Assembly (NCBI GenBank): GCA_905182995.1
Contig: CAJJDP010000066.1
Location: 372,001 to 436,000 of the forward strand
Length of the DNA: 64,000 nucleotides
Reading direction: 5' to 3'
Source of the DNA: Paramecium octaurelia
Taxonomy: Eukaryota > Ciliophora > Oligohymenophorea > Peniculida > Parameciidae
Part shown: piece by piece, positions 47,701 to 60,800 of the stretch
How the letters are laid out: each line of letters starts with the position of its first letter
How positions within the stretch are numbered: the stretch's first letter is position 1
Made by a program: the position numbers and the translations under genes
The notes under the pieces: model-generated
Databases searched by the model: none
Seen by the model: only the letters and a program-made list of their open reading frames with translations
What the model was told of the DNA's origin: nothing

Positions 47701-50700
47701 TCACACAATGATTACGCTCTAATACTACAAACAATCAAGTATTAACAAGAGTAGGTTAAGTTGTGCGACTAATTTTTCAGTGATGATCAAGAATCTTCAG
47801 TTAATGAAACCATAATTCGATAGTTGCCTATTAAACCATCATTGGTGACCGAGATGACAATTCTGAGTAGAAATGATACAAAAAGGAAGAGTTTCTTGCC
47901 TGGGAAAACACAATTAAGCAGATTAAAATCAAGTGTACTCTAAGGGTCTCAATAGAAGGACGAAGTAATGTAAGTGTTTTATGCAGCAGCGGATTAAGAG
48001 ATGGAGATGGTAAAAGAGGAAGAGATTTTGTCCGAATAGGAGTTTCAATACGAAACAATAAAGCCATAGGTGAAAATAAGTAGAATGAAAATAAAGTTGG
48101 ATCTTCTGGAGATAGTATTGGTTAATGATATAAATAAATCATTTGCTCCATTATTGCTATTTAGATTCAATGTGAAGAAATTTCTGTTTGATCAAAATTA
48201 CATCAGCAAAGCATTGAAATGTTTATTCCAAATTGAATTGATGTATTTCAATCCAGTTGTGAGTAAGATGGAACCCATTATAGAACCCTACCTATCAGAG
48301 TTATTGATTGTACAACAAAATCAATATATGCAAACCATCCACCTTAATGGATTGACACCCATTTTGGATATGAATCTATCCACTGATATGATCCTCAATC
48401 TATACAAAACATTGACTCAATGGCAGTAATTAGACTAGGATGATGAAGAGGACACCTTCAGAAGAAATGAGTCCAAGAAGATTACGAGATTGGCTAGTAT
48501 GAAGGGTATTTCCTTTAAGGAAAACCAAGACAATGTGACTCTCTTTTCGCTTCACAATAAGAGTGGGTATACTCTTAAGGTTTAGAAGAATGGAAGTGAT
48601 GGTTTAATAGAAATATCAAATAATGATTCTAAAAATTATGAGGTACAATCTCACGATGAAGATTATGCTAAGACCTTTGAAAGTGACACAAGACTAATGA
48701 TTAAATTTTTAGATGCTTCGATGGCTTAAAATGCTATTAGTAATGTTCCCATCAATTATGCTGGAGTCAAGAAATTATTTTGGAATGATCAAGCTTAATA
48801 CTATGTGCTCAGTACTTAAATTGAGAATCTGTAGAAAACGATTACCATCTATTCTCCCTACATGTTTGTTAATTAAACAGATTGTGATTTGTCCATCAAA
48901 TTATCTTGCATCAAAATCACAAAAAACTTCATCCTCAAACCAGGAGAACAAGCAGCCATGCCATAAGAATTGTATAAGGACGATAGTTTTATTGTGATTC
49001 ATTTCTCTGATTCCAAATACACCAAATTAACTTAACCAAACGAACCCATATTCATTAAGAGGATATTCCATGACATTACCATCTAAATACACCACTATCC
49101 GTGTTACACCTTAGCCACTCTCAATACTACCTTAGTTTAGAATGTCAAATATATTGAATTTAAACCAGCCTTTATTTTATACAATTTATTACCAGTTCCT
49201 CTTTAGTTTCTATTTCATTCAAATGAAAATCTGGAAATTTAAAAATTCATCATCAATCATTATAAGAGACCTAACAATGTGATACAATACGAAAAACAAT
49301 AGTCGGCATTGTCTAGAGGAAATTCATTGTCTCATTTATAGAATGATTAACATGATAACCTTGTGAGGTCAGTAACAATTACAGAATTTAACTACACAGC
49401 AACAATCAAAGTAGAATCAGGACTGATAGAAGTGGTTCCTTAAGGGGAATTACAATTGCATTGGTTGAAGAATGGGGATCATTTGGGAATCAATTTACAC
49501 GTCAGCGGCTTCGAATTAAGTTAATAATAGGATATCACATAAGCCACTGAATTTGAGTTGAGAGACACCAATAATAGTTAAAGTTGTCACATCAAAGTCG
49601 AAAAAGAGCAGACCAAACAGACCAAATTGATTTATTTCTCAGTCCAAACTTGCATTATTAACACAACGAATCAGCGATTAAAATATTACACTTTGAAGGA
49701 TGAAAAGCCGCTACTGTTATCAGGATAAAACAAGGAGCTTAAACCAGATAAGGAGAGCTTTGAGAGCAATTACGACAAGATCCAAATAACTGACACCATT
49801 AAATATTTAATGATTGGAGTGGAGGATTGCATCTCCAATGAAGTGAATGTTGGGATCTTGGGGTCTTTGGGATTGCAATTGAAGTAAAAACATGGAGGCA
49901 TTGTTTCATTAAACGAGTTCGGCATTCACATTTCATTGGCAAATAACGTAATTAGAAAAGGTGTCTATACCAAAGTCATTGAGATAATGCCGAGATTTGT
50001 GGTGTTGAATAATACAGGTGTGCAAATCAATATTTGTTAATCGGGATATGAGTCATAACCAAAACGATTAAATCCGAACGAGAGATATCATTTGATTTGG
50101 CCTGATTGCAGATTAGAGAAATCAATCCGAGTATAGAAGTATGGTAAATACAATTGGAGTGGAGACTTATTTATTAATGAAATTAGAAGTACAAATTTCT
50201 TTTCTTCTGGCACTAATGAAAATAGTTAATAATTAAGTAACATTTCCATTGAACAGCAGAAGAGTCGAATATTCGAGAAATCAGGCATCTACAAATAGTT
50301 CAACCTGAAGAAATATGATCCTTAAGAGTTTCTAAATTATAAAGAATCACTGCCATTGCAAACCTCAATGCTTTGCTAATCAAGTTAGGACTTCTTTAAG
50401 GATTGCTTGTTCCTGACTGCCGAAATTACGAAGGTCAAGGCCACTAACTTCATTCTATTGGAATAACAAAATGAGGAGAATCAGCTCTACAAATTGGTCA
50501 ACAAGTGTAGGCCATTCAAAATACATTATGGTTAGGATAGTTATAACAGCTTTTAGGAGTGGGTGTTGGATTGCGATTAAACAGTGCCTTTTTCTTGGGA
50601 ACAGCCAAGTCATTCATTCAAGTTTAAAGTTAAATTTGTTTACAATCAAAAAGTTGAACACATTGAAATCATAGATTTCTAATAATAGGAGAGTCTTTAG

Positions 50701-52677
50701 GAGATCAAGTTTTCTAATTATTTTGTGTGGATTAAGTCTGAATTCTAAGGATAAACCAGAGTCATTACATTTTAATAAGTCAATGAAACTATGCGCAATA
50801 TGACTACTTCTCACAAACGAGAAGTTGAGGATATTCACAAGTTAATTAAATTGTACATCTCTCAATTAGGTATCTCCATAATCACAAAGCGATAAAACAT
50901 GCTTCTAGAAGCCAACTACATATATTTGAGTGGAATCGAATTAGGAATCATGTAGACCGAAAATGAAACTACTGCTCAATTGAGAGTTAAGTTTTTCCAC
51001 ATTGATAACAACACTTCTTTGGATACTACTACTCCTGTATTGATGACATTGAGAAGGTACTATCAAGTCACCCATGATCGAAATTACTACTTTTTAGAAG
51101 CTAGTTGTTCCTTTGAACATCAAGTCAAAGCCATTTTATTGTACAATTCCATCAAGATCTACATTCAGCCATTCCAATTACAATTTGACGAAGAATATAT
51201 TCAAGTAGTTCTTGAAACCATCAAGTAAGTCAAACAATGTCTCTAAAACTAATTTGAATTAGAGTATAATGGATCACCTCACTCAATCAAATCTTTATGT
51301 TTCTAAACTCCTTAACAAAGACATTATTACTTGGAATCTATGTTTCAACAAAACTCATCCAACCCTTGTATTGTATGGAAGTCTCTAGAAATTAAAAGAT
51401 CAAAGAAATAGGTTTACATCAAAGAGTTTGTTCTCTCCAAAATCGATTTACGATTCTCCTTTCATAAAAGATTCAGAACAAATATTTAATACGATGAAAA
51501 TGTATTCAATCTATTTTCTACAGCCATTGGAGCTACGGTCTAAAACTTTAATGAAGCTGAAATCATCCTTGATTGTTTCAGATTAAGATCAGTCTATGAT
51601 TCAAAAGAGATTGTACTCCAATCCATTTAAGATCATTATAAGAGTGAGATTATCAGAGCTATCTTAAAAATTATTGGCTCTATTGAAATCATTGGAAATC
51701 CAGTTAAGTTTGTTCAATAAATTACAAATGGGGTTGTTGACTTTGTCGAAATGCCCATACAAGGTTTACGACATGGTCCACTTGAATTTGGCGTTGGATT
51801 ATGCAAGGGTACAGGATCTCTATTAAAAAATACAGTTGCTGGCGCTTTCTACTCTGTTAACAAAGTCACTGGATCTATTAGTGCAAGTGTTTCATTACTT
51901 ACTATGGATGATGACTATTTGGAAAAACGAAGAATATTCATGTTGAAAAGACCTGATCACGTTTTGGATGGATTATCTTAAGCAGGTCATTGTCTTTATA
52001 ATGGATTTTCTAATGGTATTACTGGTGTTGTCACCCAACCATATCAAGAAACTCAAAAAAACGGATTTAAAGGATTCGTTAAGGGCACCCTGAAGGGATT
52101 ATCTGGTTTGGTTGTTAAGCCTATAGCAGGAGTTCTAGATGCTAGTGCAAAAGCAGCTGAAGGTGTTGTTTCGACTGCCACTCATTTCGATGATAAACCA
52201 AATGACACCAGAATCAGATATCCGAGGATTTTCTATGAGAAATCCAAATACTTTTAAAAGTATATCGCTTTAGATGCTCAGGTAGTTAATTTCCTTGTTG
52301 GCTTTATGAATGGAAGATATAAGGACATCGAAATCGTTACTTGCATTCCCTTGAAAGAATCTGAAACCTAACTTAACAACATGTAGAGACAAATATTATC
52401 TGCTACTAAATCAATTCATGAATGTTTCAAGTATACTTCTAAAATACTAATATTATCATATTAATATATTTTAGTACTTGAGAACATGACACTTGTCTAA
52501 GAGATTATAACAAAAGAAATTGTAGAAATATCACAGCCAATTAATGGATTCCTTAGACTCTCAACAGAATTCAAACCAAATATAGAAATTAACATACTGT
52601 TGGATGACATTGAATTGAAAAAAGCCACCTCATTATTAGATTACTTACATTAATAAGTTAAAAGTCAATATGATTGA
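41725..52677 (+). CDS. VPS13: VPS13-family lipid-transfer protein with internal PH domain
   Basis: A single frame of 3,651 codons, ATG 41725 to TGA 52675-52677, with no intron needed anywhere. The N-terminus is the chorein domain (MFEGLIQKVL, FLKGNLVIENVSIK, YSSIQRIEINLPWNKL, then YISISDVHFRYEH). Near residues 930-1025 lies a PH domain (LRSWSSYFAVLSGWYIYLYQ ... EKNRWFKFIQQKI). A VAB/SHR-type region includes SPYMFVNQTDCDLSIK near residue 2378, and around residue 3345 the conserved GLRHGPLEFGVGLCKGTGS of the ATG2/VPS13 C-terminal domain, followed by a final PH-like part. VPS13 proteins bridge membranes at contact sites and move lipids in bulk through a long hydrophobic groove. The internal PH domain is known in some protist and plant VPS13 forms. 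Confidence 0.93.
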
Positions 52678-53106
52678 AACAATTTTATTCTTATCTTTAT
52701 TATTATTATCAATTTATATATACTGTTCATTGAATAAATATTTGAACATCTTTTTTATAACCAATATAATCAATACATTGACTTAAATTTTGGATTACTT
52801 TAGTATATAGAAGATTATCTAATACTTTTTTTTAATAATAATGATAATACTCTAAGCACCATTTTGTGTTTATTTTGTAATAAAAGATAATAATAATTAT
52901 TGTTAATTTAATTAGCTAGCTTTATTGGAAATACTTTAATTGACTATTTAGAATTAAATATAATTTAAGAAAAAGGAAGAGGATTTTGTTATTAAATTGA
53001 AAATACAATATCAAATAAGGAGTAAATACTTTTTGATTTTCATAGAATTTATTATTTCTAAAAAATAAAAATGGCATTATCTTATCTTTTATATTTATAA
53101 TGTATT
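52678..53106. other. AT-rich stretch between converging genes
   Basis: About 430 bases between the VPS13 stop and the stop of the actin-like gene. Long runs of A and T, no frame with coding character on either strand, no repeat array. Probably only 3' untranslated sequence and terminator signals. Confidence 0.45.
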
Positions 53107-54261
53107 TCAACGCTTTCTATGAACAATGGTTGGACCATTTTCATCGTATTCGCTTCTTGTGATCCACTAATTTTAGAAAGGGACGAGTGATGAAAGAATT
53201 TTTCCACCTATCCAGGGTAAGTATCTTGACTCAGGGCTGGCATCGACTTTGATCTTCATTTATGATGGTACAATTTTATCTAATTCTCTCTCAAATCTTT
53301 ATTTGAATCCTGGGAACAACGTAGTACCTCCTGACAGGAAAATAGATCTATAACTAAGATGTAAATTTATAAATTCATACATATCTCTTCTACTTTCTTG
53401 TGGGCATTTTTAAATTTAGTTGTATGTTAATTCATATATTCCTCCAACTTCAAAACCATTTAATTTTGGTTTGAAGAGCAATTCAGGACATCGAAACATT
53501 TGGTCTTCGATTACAAGTATGTTTCCATCTGGTAACTCATAGGGTTTGTTTTTTGCCTTACTTTCCTTATATATCTTCATTTCCTCTTCATAATTAAGAG
53601 CAACATAGCATAATTTCTCTTTCATGTCTCTGGCAATTTTCATATCAGTAGGTGATTCTAATGAAATTTCCAATTCATTCAAGATCCTAACAAAATATTC
53701 TGTGCAAGCATTTCCTGCCAAGCAAATTCTAAGAGCAGCATATGAAATAACCTAGCCCTCAATGATTGGGATTGTGTATGTACAACTTTCTCCACTTTAT
53801 ACTACAAAACCTGTGGTTCTTCCAAAACTATAGAGAGCCAACAATGCTTCGTTATGAACCTAAAACTTTGGTACATTGAATGTTTCAAAAAAGACTTATG
53901 TAGCTTTCTCTCTGCTGGATTCTTAGAAGAACATTGGTTCAGTCAGAAGAACTGGATGATCTTTTGGATTGATTCTTAATTCATTGAAGAAAGCATGATT
54001 CCAAATACTTTCCATGTCTTCCCAATTTTTTATAAGGCCATTCTGAAATGGGGACTATATTTTTAATAATCCTCTCTTAGCTAAAGCCTCATCACCAACG
54101 TAGACATCTTTGCTGTCCTTACCAATCATTCCTTCATCTTTTGGTTTTCCTACAACTGCAGGGAAGCAGTAAATTGGAATTTCATACCAAGACAAACCGA
54201 CTCTGCACGATCCTGATCCGTTATCAATAACGACTGCTAGGTTTTCATCATCTATATACAT
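53107..54261 (-). CDS. Divergent actin or actin-like protein
   Basis: An intronless frame of 385 codons, ATG 54261 to TGA 53109-53107. The actin fold is clear: [12 protein letters not shown] (phosphate loop 1), [15 protein letters not shown]-equivalent segment replaced by [27 protein letters not shown], a second phosphate loop with Ser/Cys ([14 protein letters not shown] in place of the conventional GDG), [24 protein letters not shown] and a C-terminal [14 protein letters not shown] without the usual KCF end. Length is close to the 375 of conventional actin. Changes in the second phosphate loop suggest altered nucleotide handling. Ciliates carry several such diverged actins, and whether it polymerises is unknown. 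Confidence 0.85.
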
Positions 54262-54299
54262 GTATTATGTAGATAAGTAAAAGATACTATTATTAATCA

Positions 54300-54960
54300 A
54301 ATGGCTTTTTATTAATTCTATTAAGTATCAGGTTTATTTCATCAGTAGTTGGATTTGATTTGAACATAAAGTATGATTTCTCTTGCTTAAAAAATTTGAT
54401 ACCAATTTGTTATTATCCAAGCTTACAGAAGCTTTGGAGCAGTTGAGCTTGATGGATATTAAAATTTGGAAAAAGCTAAAACCGCAGAAGTGGTAGGTAT
54501 CATTTATATCTTTTCCTGTAAAGGAAGTAATTAAAATATGGGAGTAACAATTTAGAATAAACAGTAATGTGCAAAATAGCGGAGTTTTTAACCTTGATAA
54601 TCAATATTCTTAAGTCTATAGACCAACAGTATGGATAAATGTAGAAACCTATCCTAACTGTGATTGTGAATGGAAAAGCGATTAAGCATGCAATCGCAAT
54701 TTCTTATTAGAAATTGCGAATCAATTGAAAGAACATAGCAGATCTGTAGGAATATGTTTGGACATTCATCTTCTGAAATTCATAGGGATATTCTCACTTC
54801 TCTCATCTTTCATTATGGTATCCTCATTATGATTAAACATCATCCTTTGCTGACTCTCCTTATAAAAATTTGATGGTTAAACTACTCTAAGCATTAAATA
54901 ACATTCAGTTGCAATTTTAGTTTATTGTGTGAGTATTGATTTAAATATCATGTGTAAAAA
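54300..54960 (+). pseudogene. GH25-type lysozyme pseudogene
   Basis: The plus strand holds the pieces of a secreted glycoside-hydrolase family 25 protein in correct order but different frames. First comes a hydrophobic leader with VVGFDLNIKYDFSCLKN, then, after a frame change near 54400-54410, YQFVIIQAYRSFGAVELDGY. Next, in that frame, is a YIFSCKGSN segment, then a further shift before VWINVETYPNCDCEWK, and finally, in another frame and just after a UGA where the family often has tryptophan, a LWYPHYDQTSSFADSPY block. At least three lesions are visible and none corresponds to a short intron. In the living family these enzymes cleave peptidoglycan; ciliates use them to digest bacteria. The copy cannot make an active enzyme. 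Confidence 0.75.
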
Positions 54961-55183
54961 ACATACGATAATAGATTGATAATGAAAACCTTTTTAAGAC
55001 TATTCCTCTTTAAACAAGTTGATCAAGAAATTTGTGGCTTTTATCACTACGAATTATTTATTTTTATTTATTTCAATAAAATTACATGAAATATTATAAT
55101 AAATAATCAATAATTTGATTTTGATAACAATTGTTAACAATAATCCATTTCTTATATTATATTAACAAAAATATGAAATTGTG

Positions 55184-55830
55184 TCAAATGAGTTTCTTTT
55201 ATTTAAAAAAATTCTTCAATTAACGAGCTTAAACAAAATTTGTCAATGACATCAAAATCAATGTGACTATACTAAATATAATTATTTTGTATGAAATTTT
55301 GCTAACATTTGAAAATCTTGTAGCTTATCTTTCTTCTATTTCTTTTTATTCATGCTAGAATAATTATATTAAAAACGTATACTTCGACTGAATTTATTAA
55401 TCCATTCAACTTCTTTAGATGTATTTCAATAGGTTTCAAATCCTCCTTTTAAGCCACTAAAGAAAAGTCTTAAGCATCCATTCCTGTAGCCAAACTGAAG
55501 TTGAAATTTATTCCAGCATTAGCTAAGTTATGAACACAAAACTAATAATTTTCTTAAGTGTTATTGGTTGTAAATGAAAACTTATTAAGTTCCAAACTAT
55601 GAGAGTATTGTAAAATGCTATCAACCTTTTTTTATGGGACCTTGAGTATATTGATTTATTCTTACATGTATTTTTAATGAATATTCACTTGAATTAGCCT
55701 AAACTGAGCCAACAACCAGACTATTTTATCCAATGATTTCTCCAAAGCATTTCAACTCCTTTGATCTTAATGGGAATGTAAACTGTATGCTCAAGGCTCC
55801 ATAAAATAGAATTGCAAATATAGTAAACAT
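55184..55830 (-). CDS. p24/EMP24 family cargo receptor
   Basis: From ATG 55830 to TGA 55186-55184 with introns 55641-55665 (25 nt) and 55355-55382 (28 nt): 197 residues, the normal p24 size. An N-terminal signal peptide (FTIFAILFYGALSI) precedes a GOLD-type beta domain (SLVVGSVQANSSEYSLKIH, NYQFCVHNLANAGINFNFSL). Next comes DFSLVAQKEDLKPIEIHLKK, matching the p24 coiled-coil start, then a single membrane helix (IIIFSIVTLILMSL). The tail QLKNFFKQKKLI carries a phenylalanine pair and a dilysine KKLI end, signals for COPII export and COPI retrieval. The protein cycles between ER and Golgi. It lies 24 bp from the stop of the upstream coiled-coil gene on the same strand. Confidence 0.85.
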
Positions 55831-55854
55831 TACGTGTTAAAAAATAAATAATAA

Positions 55855-57695
55855 TCAAATTAGTGATATAAGTTATTTTGCTATTAGCTCATTCTTTTCA
55901 GCTTCACTAATAATGAACGGTTTTCCATTGTCATCTAGTAGTTGCATACCCATTTCCGCATCACATAATTGCTCTCCAGCATATGTACATAAAAGTGTCT
56001 TTTATTGTTTGCCCAAATATAGCAATCCTATGTAAATATGATATTCTACTTCGTTTGATTGCTTAATGTAAAGGGGATATGTTTTCGGATTACTTCTTTT
56101 AGGTATTTCCTATTTATGGTGCCTTTGCAAAATCTTCATTCAATAATCTATTAATGTTAATTAATTATGAAGATTTAAAAGGATTTTTTGGGGATTGAAT
56201 TCTGCTTGATTTACCATCTCCAGTTATAAACTCAATGCTGTCATTGGAATCTAAAATTGAGTTTTCATTGAAATCGGCAAAGTCTTCTAGACTAATTTCA
56301 AATTGACGTGGATTTGGTTGTTTTTTCAATTTTTTAGATACACTTTAAGGTCTATTTTTTGTAAAGTTTAATCCTGCACTCGTTGAATTGGTGTAAAAAC
56401 TATTGGATTTTAAATTTTTAGGAGATAGTATTTATTATACGCAGGGAGATTTGATAATTTTATTGTTTTGTGTTATTTTATATAATTCCTATTACTATTT
56501 TTAAATGATTAATTAGGACTGCTCAATCTCTTTCTTTAGTTCCTCATTTTATTTTAAGATTGATTTTATTTTTTCATCTTTTTCTTAAATCTTTAATGTG
56601 AATTACTATTAAATTTATGAAAATTTAGAAACTAAAGAATTGTATTGTTATTTAAGTTATTAAGAGTTTTATCTGGCAGTTTATTAACTCTGAGAATTTT
56701 CTTTTACCATTTCTAACATGGTTTCAATTTAGTTTTATGCTTATTGATTAACCTAAATCAAGGAGTTATTAATAGTGGTTCTAATTTTATTAATTTCATC
56801 GTTTTTATCAGAATTAATTTTTGCAATCAGTTGATGAGCCTATTACAATTGAGTTTAGTATTATTGTTGTAGGATCGTAACGGATTAAGCAATAATCTAT
56901 TCAGCCCTGTTTCGGTCAATTTTTTATTCTAATTTATTTTGTAAAATTTAGAGTTCTTATTAAAAATGCTACTCGTCTTAAGTTAATCTAAGTGTTGTAT
57001 TGGACAGAAGGTTCTTTGATAAATGTTCATTTTATTTTAGCTTGTTTTCTAAGTCCGCTTTCATTTCATCAATTTAGGAATTTATATTCCCTTGTAAATT
57101 GAGTACTTTTCTGTCTATTTCTTACATAAAATATGTGGTGTAATCATTAAGTTAAATGTTTAAGTCTATTCCTTTTATTTAGATTTAAATTTCCTCCTAA
57201 AACTTTTTGAATTCAATATCAAATTTTTCTTTCAAAGACGAGTAATCATGAACCTTTTCTGATAGTCTATTTTACAATTCAGAAACCTATTCTTACAAAT
57301 CAAGAATAGCTTAATTTTTTTAATTGATTTCTTGTATATATTTCTATTGTTGCTCTTATTGTATAGGGTTATATTCCACGCTTATAGCCTTTTTATGTTG
57401 CATCGGGATGCTCTCAGCTGGTAAATTTTGAAATTAATTCACAATAATTTGTTCTGGATGAGGGATTCGAGTCATCGTAGTTGGACTTGAGGCTCTACAG
57501 TTATAAAAAAAAGTACCTTGGTTATGTTGGAAAGTAGGCATAAGTGACTGGTTGAGTCTCATGATTAGAAGATAGACATCTAATGACTTATCGAGTCTCA
57601 GTAGTATTCTTTGTGGAGTTTGGTCTGGGTGCTCTTTGATCATAGACAATGAATGGGTTTGCGATTGTGCAAACAGGTGGTCTTGAAGGCTTCAT
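55855..57695 (-). CDS. Long coiled-coil protein, 598 residues
   Basis: From ATG 57695 to TGA 55857-55855 with introns 57495-57516 (22 nt) and 56028-56049 (22 nt). Residues 1-120 are polar and Pro/Ser/Thr-rich. Residues of about 130-410 are a nearly unbroken coiled coil full of TAA/TAG glutamines, and a Ser/Lys/Asn-rich stretch follows. After the last splice comes a compact C-terminal segment (LLYLGKQQKTLLCTYAGEQLCDAEMG) that looks folded and conserved. Without intron 2 the frame hits TGA, so this end depends on splicing. I recognise no family. The combination of coiled coil plus small folded end fits a scaffold protein, but this is inference. Confidence 0.7.
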
Positions 57696-57817
57696 TATTA
57701 ACGAATTAAAAAAAATATATAAAAAAAGCACTTAAATCAGAAATAATCAGCCGACATTGTGGAAAGTGTTAAAGAATTATTATCAAATCAATATAAAATT
57801 AAAATATCAAAATATTG

Positions 57818-60800
57818 ATGAAAAAGAAATAGGGAAAGAAAAATGGCAACTTAGAGGATGGAATCAGAAGGATAGTGAACTTCCATAGATAGAATATTTC
57901 GGATATCATCTTCAATAAATTGACCCTCTGTATTGTGGAAAGTTAAAACATAACTCCAAATGAATTTGCAAGAAGATGGTTAATTGAAAATTCTACAGTT
58001 CGTACTGACAACCTTTTGGCTGGTTTCGTTGATGAACATTATGCACCTTATGTTGAACTTAAAAGCTTCAACTTTGATTACTAAGTCATAAATACTAAAC
58101 TATTAGAAAGCAGTAATTGGAGTTATAAAATTCTGAGTACATATATTGAAATAATATTTAGAAAAATTTGTTACAAGTGCCTTGCAAAAAGATATAGACA
58201 TTATACATTTATTAGCTTAAATGCAAGCAATCATTACTGGATTATTCTCTTAAGCAGATTCATCTATGGTTACATCAGTAATTAATTTTGAGCATCTTGG
58301 TCCACTTTAAGCCTTCTTTTATACAAAAACAGATAAAAACATAACTCTGTTTTGGGAAGTTGGAATAGATAAAATTCCTAAAATTGCTCGAGTGGCTAAA
58401 GAATATTAGAAAGATTTGCTAGGTTATGATTATATACATACAATAACATTCATTGATTGTAGATATGATTGCAATGTTGAATAAAATGCTGCAAAATTTG
58501 TTACAAATTATTATTAGGAAGTTAAAACTGCCATTCATAGATAAGATTATTAATCAGTTATTTCAACTTCGAAAAGTTATCAATCGACAAAGCATTCAAG
58601 TTAGGAATATTTATTCTAAATTGAAAATAATGATTTAGGAAGTTTACACGGCGAATTGGATTATAACAGAAGATAGCATGAAATTTTAAAATGGATGCCA
58701 CATAGATTTCCTACTGTTTATTTAACAAAATAAGAATAGTAATCATTTAAATATGATGAATCGATTAAAAGATGGGTTAGTAAAGATTATGAAGCCATCT
58801 AGTAGGCTAAGAAAATGAGGGAATATTAAGCCAAGATTAATAAGGATTTATTAAAAAGATATGCTGATTTTTCATCAGCAGCTAGACTTGTTGAATTATT
58901 ACAAAAAGTCCCTAATTTTAAGATAAAGTTAACTGAAGAAGAATAGGAAGTGGTTGGATCAGATGGAAATGTTATGGTTATTGGTAGGAGTGGGACAGGA
59001 AAGACTACATGTTCAATCTTGAGACTATTTGCAATGGAAACCTTGTTTAAACTAAGATTAGAGTTATACAAATAGAAACACGAGAATGTCCTTTAGAATT
59101 ATAAATACGATGATGATGAAGTAAATAATAACGTTGGATTGCATTGTGTATTTGCAACTGCCAGTCCTGTATTGACTACAGAAGTGAAAAGATATTATTA
59201 AAAATTGACAGCGTAAATCAAAGCTGAATTAGAGAAGAAGAAATAAAAAGATCGATTGGCACGTTTACAATAAGAATAGCAAGCATAAAGAGAATAAAGT
59301 GAGAATTAGTTCAATTAAAGCACGGTTTAAATTGTTGATGATGCTAAATAGATTGAAGAAAATTACTTTGAATAATAAATTGGGGGAATCTAACTATAAA
59401 AAGAGTAGGAAGGATTCTAAGAGGATTTAGATGAGGAGGATTGGGAAAAAGAGGAGGAGAAATTGAAGTAAGAATTAAATGCTTTTCATTCATTTGCGGA
59501 TATGTAAGATTCTGATTTTCCAGCTTTTTTAACAATTAAAAAGTTAGTGTTATTAATTGATGGGTCACTAGCAAATCCTTTCTTCTCTCGTACATAAGAA
59601 AACAAAATAGTCAACTCTGACACTCATGCTTAATGGAGCACTGAAAATACAGGAGTGATATTTATAAACAATTACAAAAAGGGTGGAAATTAAGATATGG
59701 AATATGACGAAGAAGAGTATGAAGCATTATTTGAAGAGAATGAACAAAACCTAGATGATATGGATGAGTATGAACTTGAATAGGAATATTAAAGACAAGT
59801 GTACTTGATGAACAAGCCTTAGTTGTAGGCAAAGGAGGAGAATAATATGACCAAACTCTCTTAGGAAGTGGATTTCGACTTTTTCCTAAATAATTTTTGG
59901 TATAGTAAAAAAAATAGATATTAAAATAATAATTTAAATCCAGCATTTGTTTGGACCCAAATTTACTCTCATATCAAAGGTGCTGCTGCTTCTCATACAT
60001 ATCCTGGACATTATATACCAAAAAAAGTATATATGAAATTAAACAAACAAGAGAACATTTTCGATGAAATCTTTGAATGCTATGTTCATTATGAAAAATG
60101 GAAGATTTAGCAAGGATATTATGATTTTATGGATGTAGTCAACCACATTCTTGTTTAATTAATCTGCGGAAAATGTCATCTTATTCCCATTCATTATCTG
60201 ATGATTGACGAATGTCAGGATCTGCCTCATGCAGTATTGCTGTTGTTATGCAAAATAACTGAATAGGGTTTATTCTTCAGTGGAGACACTGCTTAAAATA
60301 TCGCAAAGGGAGTTGGATTTAGATTTTAAGACTTGAAGTCTCTTTTTAGGAAACCTGAAATTACATATAATGCTAAACAAAATGATTTAAAAATTCATTA
60401 ACTCACAATCAATTTTAGATCACACAACAACATTTTATAATTAGCAAACTGTCTTGTTTCCATATTGGAGATCTTCTTTCCAAACACGATTGACAAATTG
60501 AAAAAAGAGAGATCCAACATTTCTGGCCCAAAACCAATCCTAGTCAATGGGGATAAAGATGAGTTATTCTATCTCTTATCTGGAGAACAGGCAGATAAAA
60601 ATTAGTAAGTTGGGCAGAGATTGCCTATTGAATTTGGTTGCAATTAAGTCGTACTTGTAAAGGATTAAGATTCAAAGAAAGATATTCCCTCCATTTTGCA
60701 GCATGCCTTAGTGTTAACCATTTATGAAGCAAAAGGTTTGGAGTTTGATGATGTGATTCTCTATAATTTCTTTTAAGATCATTACATAGGAGATACCTAA

